From assembly GCA_002914845.1 (NCBI GenBank), contig JXTC01000604.1, forward strand, positions 59,490 to 123,489: a DNA stretch of 64,000 nt, given 5' to 3'. Shown here piece by piece: positions 1 to 12,429 of the stretch. The DNA comes from Trema orientale (Eukaryota > Streptophyta > Magnoliopsida > Rosales > Cannabaceae). Position numbers and translations under genes: made by a program. The notes below the pieces were generated by a model, which ran no database searches, was not told the DNA's origin, and saw only the letters and a list, made by a program, of their open reading frames with translations. Positions within the stretch are counted from its first letter, which is position 1. Each line of letters starts with the position of its first letter.

Positions 1-1229
1 AAATTTGGAGTTCAACATATTCTTAGCAGATTTGACCATCTTGTCATAATTACCAATAATGAGCATGTCATCAACATAAAGACACAAGTGACGTAGCTAT
101 TTTCAGTATTTTTGACATAGACATATTTGTCACACTCATTAATTTTAAAACCATTAGCAAGCATTACTCTATGAAACTTTTCATGCAATTGCTTTAGCGC
201 TTTCTTCAAGCCATATAGAGACTTGACTAGTTAATAGACTTTCTTTTCTTATATAGGAGTAACAAAATCTTCAGGTTGTTCTATGTAGATTTCTTCATCT
301 AGATCTCCATTAAAAAAAGGCTATTTTTACATCCATTTAGTATGCTTCAAGATTCTGCATAGTGGCAATCGCAAGTATCATCCTTATGGAATTTATTCTC
401 GTTATAAAAGAATAAGTATCAAAGTAATTTAGGCCTTCTTTTTGCCACCTTTGATAACCAATGTGGCCTTATATTTGTCAATTGTTCCATCTGCTTTCAT
501 TTTTCTTTTGAAAATCCATTTTGAACCAAGTAGCTTGTATCCTGGAGGAAGATCCACTAGTTCTCATATATAATTTTGCATGATGGAATCAATTTCGCTC
601 TTAATGGCCTCTTTCTACAAAGGTCCCTCAACAGATCTCACAGTTTCTTGGAAGCTTTGAGGTTCACTTTTCAACATATAGACCAAAAAATTTAGACTAA
701 AAGATTTTTCAGTTCTCGCTCATTTACTGCGTCTAGGCTCATCTTCAATGACTTATTCTTAGTCCTGACTATTCTCAGTAATAGTCTCATAAGTTTGTTT
801 AGATGTACTATGTTCTTCCATGGATTTATATAGAAATTCATGTTTAAAGAACGATGCATTTCTCGATTCAATTATTATGGTGTATGTTTGGGATTTGTGA
901 CTCATACATAAGAAACTGATAAGTACTACTATTATATGTATAACCAATGAAAATACAATCAACTTTCTTTGGCCCTATTTTCACCTTTTTAGGTGTAGGT
1001 ACCATTACCTTAGCAAGACATCTCCATACTTGCAAGTATTTGTAGGAAGGCTTTCTACCTTTCCACAATTCATAAGGTATCTTTTTTTTCTTTCTTGGGA
1101 GGTACCTTATTCAAAAAGGTAATTAACTGTTAAAATAGCTTCCCCCCACACATTTTGAGGCAATCCAAAACTTAACAGCAATGCATTCATCATCTCTTTT
1201 AGAGTACAATTTTTCCTCTCAACAACACC
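1..1229 (-). pseudogene. copia pol remnant: integrase C-terminal region and start of reverse transcriptase
   Basis: Minus-strand reading gives copia pol fragments. Around 1068-868 is a stretch with WKGRKPSYKYL and KKVDCIFIGY, typical of the region between the integrase core and RT. At 209-12 a piece containing YVYVK-like and LMTCSLLVI segments corresponds to the RT palm, just before the catalytic aspartates. Pieces lie in different frames separated by stops. This was continuous with 5498-7419 before the hAT insertion: the integrase motif just right of the hAT continues into the E-R-K-N segment at about 1220-1200. The rest of RT and RNase H lies outside the window. Confidence 0.8.
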
Positions 1230-4200
1230 TAGGGATGGCAATTTAACCCGAAAACCCGTTTACCCTCGGGTACCCCACCCTAATGGGGCGGATTGTACCC
1301 GAATATTCGGGTACACGGGTCAGATTCGGGTTTAATAGACTATACCCGTAACGGATTCGGGGCGGGTTCGGGTTTAGATGTACCCGTCCCAGAACCTGAC
1401 CCGATTATATACCTGTACGTTATTTTTGAAAATATAATATGCATATGTGTGTATATATAAATATAGTTAATGTATGTCAAAAAATGTTAAAGCCCATTCC
1501 TCATTACTTAAAAAAAGCCCAGTCCATTCTCAATACTTAAGGAAGCCCAATCCATTCTCAATACTTAATGAGGAAGCCCAATCCCAATCTGATACAAATC
1601 AAACCAACGATTTGTAGTCTGTAGAAGAGAAAAAAAAAACCCTAATCTAAGCAATCTTTATTTTCAATAGCAGTTGCCGCCTACCAGCCTCTTTGTGCAG
1701 TCTCCAGAGTCCATTCTCCTCTTTATCTTGACTTCATATGCAGCTGCTTGCCAGCTTTAATCTTGAGGTATTCCTTTGATAACTTTTTTTTTTGATAATT
1801 ATGGTATTCTCATCTCATCCATTTAACTATTGATCAAGATTATGTATTTCTATATTAATTCCTAGGTGATATATATATTTTTTCGTTCATTCCTAAGTTG
1901 ATATAATTTTTTTCGTTCATTTCTAATTGATATAATTTTTTTTCAAAAAAAATAAAGTGGTATTAGCTTTGTTTTACTAGTTGATATAATTTTTTTCCTT
2001 CTTAATTCTTAATTCCTAGTTAATAATTTTTTGTATTATCTTTGTTTTACTATTTTTGAAAATCGAAGTGGTGTTATTTTCTATTCAAAAAAATTTGTTT
2101 TTTATATATATAATTTATTATTATTGATATCTAACGTAATGTTTGTTTTTATATATATATATATATATATTTCTATAAAATGCTTTTTCTTTTTTGGTAG
2201 ATATAAATCACTTGGTAATTCATTCTAGGTAATATTACTTTTTCTTGTAATGATGAACATATTCCCGAAATGTACATATTTTGATTTGGAAATACTTTTT
2301 GCAACTGTATTTTGCTTGTAATTCTCTTTATTTCAGGTTGACATTGTGGCATATCATCTATTTGTCTTGAAAGAAATGTTAAATTTTTAAAAGTGTTTTT
2401 TGTTTGAAATTTTAAATTTTTAAAAATGTTTTTTTACTTAAATATCTCGTTTTCATTGCAAGTAGGACTATAAGTTTAAATGTGAAGATGAATTGCAAGT
2501 AGGACTATAATTAAAATATGCTTATTCATTTTGTATGAATTTGTATTTCTTATAGAAACTATGAGTAATGGTAGTAAACCAGCTGAAACTACTCTATGTT
2601 TAAATCAAAGTCTTGGTGATGGATCAACTCCTGAAACTTCCTCACCAGCACAACCTAAAGACCAAACATCTAGGCCAGGTACACCTTTGAGTAATTCTTG
2701 TCCACCTCCTATAGAAAATCTTGAGAAAGGATCAGATGAGAATGTGAATGATAGTAATCATGTTACTCTTACGGATGAATATTCACCCAAGAATTCTTCG
2801 TTACTTGCTAAAAGAAAATTGACTTCAGATGTTTGGAATCATTTTAAAAGACAAAATATTGATGGGTTAATGAAGGCAATTTGTAATTACTGTGAAAAGA
2901 AGTTAGGATGTGAAATTAAAAATGGTACTAATCATTTGCATGAACATTGGAAAAGATGTCCTCTTCGAAATACAAGAGACATTAAGCAATCCATGTTGAA
3001 TCCAAACAAAGTTGATGAGGATGGGAAAACTACAATTGCTACTTATGTATTTGATCAAGAGCAATCTAGAAGAGATTTGGCAGAGATGATCATTTTGCAT
3101 GAGTATCCACTTTCTATGGTTGAACATAAAGGCTTTAGGCGATACTCATTCAACTTACAACTAATATTTAAGATAGTGTCAAGAAACATAGTGAAGAATG
3201 ATATTTTGAAGCTTTTTAATGAGTATAAGGTCAAAATTAAGTCTTTCATTCGCACCATTAAAAGTAGAGTTGCTATCACAATGGATATGTGGACTGCTAA
3301 CAATCAAAAGAGGCAATACATGGTCATTACTGCACATTTTATAGACAACTCATGGAAATTACACAACTTTATATTGAGGTAATGCTATGTTCCATGTTTT
3401 ATTCATATATATTTATATTTTGGTAATAAAGTTTAATCCTAACTGTAATTATTGTATTCTTATTTGCTAGGTTTATCTACATGCCTGCTTCAAACAATGC
3501 AGAGACTATCAATGAGGCACTCTTTCAAACTCTAATGGATTGGAACCTTGATCGTAAGTTGTCTACCTTAACACTTGATAATTGTACCACTAATGATAGT
3601 ATGATTTCGAAGAGAAAGGAGAAACTGGATAAAGATTCACTTTTGTTAGATGGAAATTATTTCACATGAGGTGTGCTGCCCATATTTTGAATTTAATTGT
3701 GAAAGAGGGGCTAAGTAGGTTTGAAAAAAGAATAGAGAATGTTCGTGAAAGTGTTAATTTTTGAAAGGCCACATCTAAGAGGGTAGAAAAGTTTGAAGAT
3801 TCAGCTAAACAATTGGACATATCATGTACTAAGAAGTTAGTACTCGATTGTAAAACTAGATAGAATTCCACATATTTGATGCTTAAAATTACTTTGCTTT
3901 ACAAGCCTGTTTTTCGTCGTTTAAGGTTACGGGAACCGCAATATAAATGTGTTCCTTCTGATGAAGATTGGGAAGTTGTTAAAGAGTTGTGTCATAGACT
4001 AGAGAGATTTTATAATGTTACTTTAATTTTTTCTGGGACTAGTTATCCTACTGCTAATTTATTCTTCATTGAGATTTGTGAGCTGAGATTGTCTCTAGAT
4101 TATTGGATTGATTCTAGTAGACTAGAAATAAGAGAGATGTCATTTGTGATGATAGAAAAGTTTGAGAAATACTGGGATGAAGTTCATGGGATTTTGACAA

Positions 4201-5497
4201 TAGCAAATGTATTGGATCCAAGATACAAAATGAAATCTTTCAAATGCTACTTTCCTTTGATTTATAGAAGTCGTGCTTCAAGTGAACTAGAGAAGGTTCG
4301 TAGCAACATGGATGATTTAGTAAAAGAATACCAATTGAAGCATAAGAGACAAGAAATACAAAATCGTCATAACACTGGTACTTCAAGGATGGATAGCTAT
4401 TCTTATAATTCTAATGTTACTTCACTTTCTGACTCTTCATACATTTTTGATACATGGATGGAAAATGAAGAGACTGTTGAAGAAGTAAAATCAGAGTTGG
4501 ACTTTTACTTAGAAGAATCTGTCCATCCTAGAATTGATAATTTTGATATATTGGATTGGTGGAAGATACAACGGATGAAATATCCTATCTTGCAGCAAAT
4601 AACTATAGATATTTACGCTATTCCTATGTCAACTGTTGCTTCAGAGTCTGCTTTCTCTATCAGTGGTAGAGTTTTGAACCCATATCGTAGTAGACTCTTA
4701 CCATCGATATTGGAAGCATTGACGTGTACTCAAGATTGGTTATGGTCTGAAATAAGAGGTAAATTTTGAGTTATTGTTATATATTTTAGTTCGTACTTTT
4801 GTTTTAATAATTTGCTAATTAATTGTTTGTATCTTTTTTTTTAGATTCAAGCAAATCTTCAGATGGTATTGCGACATTTTATTGGGATGATGGTGAAGGA
4901 GATGATGTTGCTGATGTTGAGGTAAATTTATTCATAATTCTTTAGTTGATTAATGTTTTAAGAAATTGAAAATAATGTTATTCTTTTCATTTTTTAGGTT
5001 GAATTTGACATAATAAAGAAAGTCGAACCAATGGCATGAAGAACAAGGGATTCGATCAAGATTGGAAGTTATTTCAGAATATTACGATGTGACGTCTTTT
5101 ATTTATTGTTCTTTTGTGCTGGACAATTATTATGTCTTTTAGACTTACTTTATTTTGGATTATTGTAATATGTTGGATCTTATTTAGGCTTGAGACATGT
5201 TTAATTTTGTTTATTTTGTATGAATCATATAACATTATGTTGAATGTGGTTTGAATTTACTTGATATTGTGTGGAAATAAGTTATAAATATACATATTTT
5301 CAGAAATTTTGTATCAATTTTTTTTTTTTTTAAATGGTCGATGGGTATATGGGTACCCGCGGGTACCCACTTACCCGTTCGGGGAATACCCGAACCCGTC
5401 TCGCCAACTTAAACGGGTAAATGGGGCGGGTATGGGTTTAGTTTTTACCCGCGGGTATGGGAGCGGGGTAGCCATACCCGCCCCGTTGCCATCTCTA
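1230..5497 (+). mobile_element. hAT superfamily DNA transposon, autonomous-type structure but inactivated
   Basis: Terminal inverted repeats are TAGGGATGGCAA at 1230-1241 and TTGCCATCTCTA at 5486-5497 (11 of 12 match). Flanking 8-bp target duplications are ACAACACC (1222-1229) and GCAACACT (5498-5505), with 6 of 8 matching, as expected of an old hAT insertion. Subterminal regions (about 1250-1400 and 5340-5480) are GC-rich with many copies of GGGTA/TACCC words in both orientations, the usual transposase-binding subterminal structure. The interior encodes a BED-finger plus hAT dimerisation-domain transposase on the plus strand. The target was the integrase region of an older copia element. Confidence 0.92.
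2564..5039 (+). pseudogene. hAT transposase, disrupted (BED zinc finger, RNase H-like core, hATC dimerisation domain)
   Basis: Exon 1 (from ATG 2564; an in-frame upstream ATG at 2531 is less typical) encodes a Ser/Pro-rich N terminus and a BED finger with VWNHF, CNYC and a following H...H/C set, then the start of the catalytic core (MDMWT). Likely introns are 3379-3470, 4759-4844 and 4922-4997, all GT/AG. The C-terminal hATC domain is intact around 4490-4750 (DILDWWK, STVASESAFS). Breaks: a 1-nt frameshift near 3655-3662 giving a stop at 3667-3669, and two in-frame nonsense codons at about 3762 and 3862 where the family normally has Trp. Not functional as written. Confidence 0.88.
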
Positions 5498-7419
5498 GCA
5501 ACACTATTTGACTGAGGCGAATAAGGCGGTTTGACCTCATGTATTTTTCCATATTGTACACAGAATTCACCAAAAGGTGATTCATACTCTCCACCACGGT
5601 CTCTTCTAACCATCTTAATCTTCTTATTAAGTTGATTTTTAACCTCATTCTTATAGAGAATAAACTTCTCTATTACTTCATCCTTGGATTTTAGTAAATA
5701 CACATAACAATATTTTGTGCTATCATCGACAAAAGTAATAAAATACTTATTGTCTCCCCTTGTTTGTACAAATTTTAAATCACAAATATCACTGTGAATT
5801 AAATCAAGGGGTTCAATATTTCTTTCAATAGTTTGAAAAGATGACATTATCAATTTTACCTCAACATAAGTTGACACTTATGTTTTGTATCAATTTGGAA
5901 AGTAGGAATATGATTTAAGTTAATTAATCTATATAGTATCATAATTAATATATCCTAGTCTACCATGCCATAAAATAGAAAACTCAATCAAATAAGTTGA
6001 AGAACTAGCTTTATTGATATTGGGTTTTATAGTCATTACATTGAGTTTGAATATACCCCCACATTCATATCCTTTTCCCACAAAAATATCACCCTTGGTC
6101 AATACAAATTTATCTGACTCAAAACACCATGCAGAATCTATATTATTCAGTAATGAACTAGACACTAGGTTCTTGCAGATATCTAGTGCGTACATTACAT
6201 TGTTTAGAATCAGTTCATTTCCAGAAGTTATCTTTAGTACTATTTTGCCCAGACCTTGTACTTCAGACGTAGCTGAATTACTCATGAAGAGCTTATCCCT
6301 ATTATCTACTAGTTCAAAGGTTATAAATAGGCTTTTGTCGGAGCAAACATGCCTTGAAGCTCCAGTGTCAATCCACCATTCTCTTGGATTAGACCCAACA
6401 AGGTTGACCTCAGAAACGGCTACAGACAGATTTATGTCTTCTATATCTTTTGTGATGTCATCTACCACATTGACTTCATTCTTCTCTTCTTTGGAAGTCG
6501 ACAATCTGAAGCCTTGTGACCCATTTTATCACAGTTGAAGTACTTTAATTGGAATTTTTACTTCTTGCCCACTCCACCTTTAGGTCTAAGCTTAGACCCT
6601 TTCTTTGACTTGTTCCTCTTAGCCTTAGAGTTTTGGACCATGCTCCATAATGTTTGCTTTTGCCACATATGTACTAGACGAGGCTCCTATTTTTTTAGTA
6701 CGTCTATTGTCTTCTTCGATGTGGAGCCTAATAACAAGGTCTTCAAGGCTCATGGCTTTTTGCTTGTGCTTTAAGTAGCTCTTGAAATCCTTCCATGAAG
6801 GGAGTAGCTTCTCAATAATAGTAGTTACTTGGAAGGGTTCACAAAGGACCATCCTCTCTGCCTGAATCTAATGGAGACTCAAGTGAAACTCCTGAACTTG
6901 ATTGATTACAGTTTTAGAGTCGACTATTTTATAATCGAGGAAGCGTCCCACCATAAATTTCTTAAGAACTAGCGTCCTCAGTTGTATATTTATGGTCCAT
7001 TGACTCCTATAGTTCCTTTGTCATTTTCTTATTACGATGTACACTATATAATGAATTGGTCAAACTATTCATTACATTGTTTCGGCATAGGTAATCAGAT
7101 TGTTTTCAATCATCCACCGCAACAACAACTTGGAAATCTTGCTCATCTTCTCTGACTTTTGGAGCCTCTTCAGTCAAAAACATCGCAAAGTTCAATGTGG
7201 TCAGATAAAATAGCATCTTTGCTGCTATAATTTGAAGTTCATTCTATTGAACTTCTCAGGCTTTTTTTCATGGTGCGCCGTTGGTGTTATAAGAGTCACA
7301 AGAGGGTCTGGCATTCGAGCCATAGCAGAGAAAGGTATTGGCACTAAAGATGATATAGCAGGCTGTTGAGAACTAGTTGTGTTCTCAGCATTGACAACAA
7401 TAACAATGTTGTTTGCCAT
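5498..7419 (-). pseudogene. copia gag, protease and integrase core remnant
   Basis: The putative gag start is ATG 7419, beginning MANNIVIVVN; the gag body (7224-6510) is broken into frames. A protease segment at 6504-5929 contains WWIDTGASRHVC, the copia aspartic-protease active site DTGA, followed by the LWHGRLGY integrase zinc-binding lead-in. The integrase core at 5877-5500 contains [21 protein letters not shown] and PPYSPQSN, matching the conserved D-D-E region. The hAT target duplication interrupts the reading right after this motif. Frames change between segments and stops are present, so no intact polyprotein remains. Confidence 0.85.
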
Positions 7420-7674
7420 TTCAAAAATTAATCAAAAAATTATTAATTTTAGTACAAAATAGTTCCCAAGAAAGGGCAGATGGTTCACAAATAAGTCCCA
7501 CTCAAAATCCCTCCTCCTAGATAGAATTTCAAAAAAACTCCCAAGAAAGATGTGGATGGGTCACAGATGCTTCCTTTTCAAACCCGGTCTCCTTAGACAG
7601 AATACAAAATCTCAATATAATTATAACAAACATTCTATAATAAATTTTAAAACAAAATTAAAGTTACCAAAAAT

Positions 7675-8872
7675 TGTTATATTCCAAACTTGAACAGAAT
7701 TTCAGCAGCACTTCAAACTAAATATTCCTGTAAAATAAAAGATAGTTAACTATCGAGACCTGTGCATCACACAGAGTCCTTAAAACTGATTAGCTCCTTC
7801 CACTAGAATGCTTGAGGATTTTGCAAGCGACAGTTTCCCAGAATACAACGATAAAGAGTAGCAAGTAAAGTACAAACATCTCCACTCTATGAACTGGATT
7901 ATTATGAACTCTAACACACTAAGTATACTAGCTACGAAATTCCTAAATACTCAACTAACTATAGCTAGAAACTGAAAACTCTAGGTAGTGATAAGAACTA
8001 GAGAGAAAAATAGAGAAAAGAGGAAGGCTTAGAATTATTTCTAGTATATGGAATGAGGAAGAAGAGGTCCCATTTTATAGGCTCCAAGGGAGGACTTGTT
8101 AGCAAAACTAAAAAGTAAAAAAACATTTTCCATTAATCTCAAAAATATTTTTAGCCATTAGCATAGTTGTTACATATGTCAGCCTTAACAAAACATCCAA
8201 AACATTTATCTGTTTTTATGCCTTGGTAGTTTCTGGCATCAAGCAACATTCAAAACGTTTATCTGGTTTTATAGCTTAGCAGTTTCGTGCATTAAGCACA
8301 AATTGTTACAATTTGAAGAAGCAAAATGGTCAAAAAAGAAAGAAAAAATGAACTGAACCGCAACAAAAAATTGGGCTTACTATGGTCTAAGTTTTGGCCC
8401 GACATTTGTGTCCGCAGGTGTGGACGCACATGAGTCCATACAAATTCAGGTCTAAGTCCAATGATGTGCATCCTCGCTGTGCGCGCCTAAGAGAGCATCT
8501 ATGGTAGTTATTCTTACCACCATCACAAAATATGAGCGTATATATGCCACTTGCTCCAAGCATTTCCCACCAATGTGGGACTTAAATATTTTTCTTTTTT
8601 CTTTTTTCTTTCATTTCTATGGTGCACTTTTGAGTAATAATTTTTCATTTATCCGTACACCATTTTGAGCGTGCGAATATATAAAATCGATGTTCTCGCG
8701 GAGGAGAACAAGAATTCACCAAGATCTTTCATCAACAAGATGTGAGTCCCGCTCAATTTTAAGCTTCCAAATAGTTCATGAAAATGGATTTTATAACACA
8801 GATTTGGACTTTACAATACACATGGGCTTCCAAGTCCAAGTCAAGCCCAATATCTTAACCCATTTTCTAACA
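7675..8872 (-). repeat. 5' LTR of the minus-strand copia element (inner boundary tentative)
   Basis: The minus-strand sequence from 8872 begins TGTTAGAAAATGGG. A TATA-type box, read on the minus strand as TATAAAATGGG, lies near 8080-8070, which fits a U3/R promoter, followed by a pyrimidine-rich stretch. The inner end is proposed at 7675, where the minus strand reads ATAACA followed by a weak TGGTA primer-site-like start. Its partner LTR is outside the window, so the limits cannot be checked by self-comparison here. Confidence 0.5.
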
Positions 8873-10106
8873 TATAACTCCTTAATTTACACAACGCTAC
8901 TTGATTTGCATCCAGAAGAAACATGAAGAAAAAAGAAAAGAAAAATGAGGGATATAGGTGGAAGAAAGAGAGAGAGAGAGAGAGAAAGGCGAGATCTATG
9001 AATGAGTGGGGTGAAGGTGAGAAAAGAAAAAGCAAATTTAGTTAAGGGTTAATTTAGGAATAGATGGGATGAAATAAATTGTAATTAAAATAATTTAAAA
9101 TTTAAAAAAATTTTAAAAAATATTGTGGAAAGAGTGGACAGATGGGTGGCAATAGAACTACAAAAAAATTCTCGTCTCTTCTTTTATAAGAGTATAAACT
9201 ATTCAAAACAATTAAAATGAAAAAAAAAAGTGAATGACAAAAGTTAAAAAAGTAAAAAAATTCTCATTTTGTCCTTTTTTTTTAAAATAATCATTTAAGG
9301 AAAATTAATAGTTATTGAAACTAAAAAGAGTTTGAATTATTCAAAACAATTAAATTTACAAAATATGAATAAATTTTTTAATAAAATTACCATTTTGTCC
9401 TTTTTTTCCTCCCTTGTTCTAAGTGATTTCAATTCTTTAAACTATTTTATTCTTGATAATTTTTTTATGATTAATGGTAAAATGTCTTTTTAAATTGTTT
9501 AAACTAATTTTATTTTATTCTTAATAATTTTCAATTATTTAAAATATTTAATGAATTATAAGGGTAAAAAAGCCTTTTCAACAATCTAAGGTTTTAATTT
9601 CGAACAAATTAGTGGATCTGATCCTATTTGATAGGAAAAAAGAAATTGAAGGTCTAATTTAATATAAATAAAAAAAATGTAGATTTTTTCACTAAGACAC
9701 TTAACATGGTGGTTTTGTTTTTGTTTTTGTTTTTTTGATCAACCCAATTGTTTGGAGCTATTTACCCAACAAATTATCACTCGCCTTATTTTTGTGAGAA
9801 TTTTGTACTTTTCTTCAAGGACGTAGGTGGTACTTACGAGAAAATTATCGGATACTTAAGTAAGTAGAGAACTATACACATTTCTCAAAAAAGATTACGA
9901 TAATTGAAAATGAAGTCAAGTATTGATATTTATAAAAGTTTGGTATTGAGTCCATTGACTGTTAGTTTGTGCTAGTTCTTCGCTTTTGCTGCTCCTAGCT
10001 TGCGTTGGTTATTTAGCTTTTCTTGACACCTAGGCCTTTAGTGGGATTGATTCTATAGGCTGTTTTTGGATTTTAAAATCAGTTACTGAGAAAAGATTCC
10101 GAGTGC
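8873..10106. other. AT-rich intergenic DNA without a recognisable gene
   Basis: No coding feature is supported. It contains a short GA microsatellite (about 8968-8985) and two diverged copies of a segment with a shared TATTCAAAACAATTAAA core (near 9200 and 9335), each followed by T-rich tracts. The rest is low-complexity AT-rich sequence, probably old transposon debris. Confidence 0.6.
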
Positions 10107-10591
10107 GTTTAATAAATTTATGCTTTTGGTAGTGGATTTTAAAATTTGTCTGTAACCACTAATTTAAGGTGAATTTGGGACACATGATAATAGTTGCTTT
10201 TTAAATTTAATTTTGCTGATTTTGCTACCATAATACAATTTAAATAAAATATAATTTTATAGCACAAACAGTTTATAGTTTATCAAATATTTATATGCTG
10301 CTTTTAAACAGCGCAACAGTTTAGTAAATTAAATTTACTAAATACTTTNGTTTAATAAATTTATGCTTTTGGTAGTGGATTTTAAAATTTGTCTGTAACC
10401 ACTAATTTAAGGTGAATTTGGGACACATGATAATAGTTGCTTTTCAGATTTGATTTTGCTGATTTTGCTACCATAATACAATTTAAATAAAATATAATTT
10501 TATAGCACAAACAATTTATAGTTTATCAAATATTTATATGCTGCTTTTAAACAGCACAACAGCTTAGTAAATTAAATTTACTAAATACTTT
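10107..10591. repeat. 242-bp near-identical direct repeat separated by a single N (likely assembly overlap)
   Basis: Copy 1 is 10107-10348, the N is 10349 and copy 2 is 10350-10591. The copies have equal length and about 6 mismatches, and they meet exactly at the N. This is the pattern of two contig ends that overlap but were not merged, or of two haplotypes placed end to end. Confidence 0.85.
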
Positions 10592-10635
10592 TTTTATTAT
10601 TATTTTTAAACAAGAAGCTACTTCTTGCTCATAAC

Positions 10636-11190
10636 GGTCATGTTTGGTACACTGTATAAGAACTCAGTATTATTAATTAAACATAATATTATGTTTCGTT
10701 GTGCTTTTGTATTGTATTATTTAATACGACATCAAAATTTAATATAATACAGAGAGTATTATTTAACACAGAATAAAAGGTTTATATTGCACTGTAACGT
10801 AGTATTGTATAATACCCCCTGTCATCACTTTTTCTGTTCTTAACTTCTCTCTCATCATTTTCTTTCTCACATCACTTTATCCCTTTGAAAAAAGGGTATT
10901 TTTCTAAATAAATTTTAAAAGTGGTATTTTTCTAAATTTATATGTGATTTTCTCGTAAATAAATTTTTATAAAGTGGTAATTTTACAAATGAAATTTTCC
11001 TAAATATTTTTAGGAAATGATATTTTTCTAAGTAAATTTTTAAAAATAGTATTTTTCAAATTAGCTTTTCAATACAACATTTTAATACAAATGCAAAACC
11101 AAACATAATACTGTAATAAAATAATACAACCCAATACAATACATCACAATACAGTACAATACAATACAAGACGATGTACCAAACATGACC
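10636..11190. mobile_element. non-autonomous TIR element (Tourist/PIF-like MITE)
   Basis: The left end GGTCATGTTTGGTACA (10636-10651) is repeated as a perfect 16-bp inverted copy at 11175-11190. The right end is followed by TAA and a TAA lies one base before the left end, suggesting a 3-bp target site as in PIF/Harbinger elements. The interior has no coding capacity. It holds AATAC-rich runs on the right (about 11080-11170) and an AT-rich minisatellite with a GTATTTTTCTAAAT-like unit (about 10900-11060). Confidence 0.75.
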
Positions 11191-11706
11191 TAAAACAGAT
11201 CTACATCACAACACAACAATACTAAATTAACCCTTAGCGTATTCTTGCACTTCCTCTGCTAAGTTTTGAGGCTGCAGGCTATGTTGGGTCTACTAAGATT
11301 GGCTCCCCCATAAGTATATTCAGGTTATGCACATGCAATCTGCAATATGCCCAATAAAATTATACAATTCAATTTAGGGTGTTCGTGGGTTACTTTGTCA
11401 ACTACGTTGAAACTCATCAAATTTAAATCGACTTTTGCTTTTTTTTTTTTTTTTTTTCTGGGTTTTCGGTTTATTCAATTTCGATTTCGTTAGTTCACGT
11501 TTGTTTGGTTTATCCATTATGTTTTCCTTGCTCAATGAGAATGGTTTGATATGATAGTGAAAGATATTACATAGTAAGGTTTTATTGAAACTATTGTTAA
11601 TGTAATATTTATAGTTTAAATTTTGGTCGATTTGATGGTTTTTTTTTTTTTGGTGACGTCCGTACCAAGTCACCAAAACTTCATTTAATATTTCTCAAAA
11701 CTTTAA
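11191..11706. other. intergenic spacer between two TIR elements
   Basis: No gene seen. It contains poly-T tracts near 11441-11457 and 11641-11651 and otherwise unremarkable AT-rich sequence. Confidence 0.6.
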
Positions 11707-12424
11707 GACTTCGTTTAGTTTATAGGATAGAATAAGATATGATTGGACTATTTTAAAGAATTGGATTGGATTGGATAGGATAGGATAGGATAAGATGGAA
11801 TTATAGTCCAATCCTATCCTATGTTTGGTATGCTACTTTTAGTTAGGATAGGTGTGTTTCATAGTTTTAGGTAAATAACGAATTTTGAGGTTTGATTATT
11901 TAGCAAAATACCACTTTTAAAAATTAATTTAGAAATGTACCATTTTTAGAAATCAATTTTGTAAAAATATCATTTTTAAAAACTTATTTCCAACAATACC
12001 ACTTTTTGAAAAAATATTTTGAAAAAATATTTTGAAAAATATAACTTTTAAAAAAATATTTTGAAAATTACCACATTTAAAACGTATTTTTGGAAAATGA
12101 CATTTTTTTGTCAAATTATTTGCAAAAATACTACTTATAAAAAAATATTTTGAAAAATACCATTTTTGGTTTTTACCACTTTTAAATGTTAATTTCGAAA
12201 GTACCATTTATTACTACTTCAAAAACATTCTATTTTTTTTGATCAAATTCATAATCCCTTCTAATCCCAAATTGTCAAGAGGATAAGTTTATCCCTTTTT
12301 AAGAAGATTATTTTTAGATTGGATTATTTTAATCCAATCCAATCTTTCTCATATACATGCACCAAATATGAGATTAATTTAATCCAATCCAATCATATCC
12401 TTATCCTGCATTCCAAACGTGGCC
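11707..12424. mobile_element. Tourist-like MITE with TAA target duplication
   Basis: Imperfect terminal inverted repeats: the left end reads GACTTCGTTTAGTTTATAGG and the right end read inward is GGCCACGTTTGGAATGCAGG. Both are followed by GGATA/GATTGG-rich subterminal sequence. TAA flanks both sides (11704-11706 and 12425-12427). The interior is an AT-rich minisatellite of roughly 30-35 bp with a TACCA-TTTTTAAAAA-ATTTTGAAAAA pattern (about 11905-12215). No protein is encoded. Confidence 0.7.
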
Positions 12425-12429
12425 TAATA

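Larger units (their letters stand above)
1..8872 (-). mobile_element. Ty1/copia LTR retrotransposon, 3' end outside the window, split by a hAT insertion
   Basis: On the minus strand the order is LTR (about 8872 to 7675), gag start (7419), protease (about 6400), integrase core (5877 to about 5500), a 4.27-kb hAT insertion, then the integrase C-terminal region and the start of reverse transcriptase running off the left edge. Integrase ahead of reverse transcriptase is the Ty1/copia order. Coding parts contain stops and frame changes, so the element is dead. The 3' LTR is not in the window. The outer LTR end (TGTTAG read on the minus strand, at 8872) is clear; the internal end is less sure. Confidence 0.85.
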
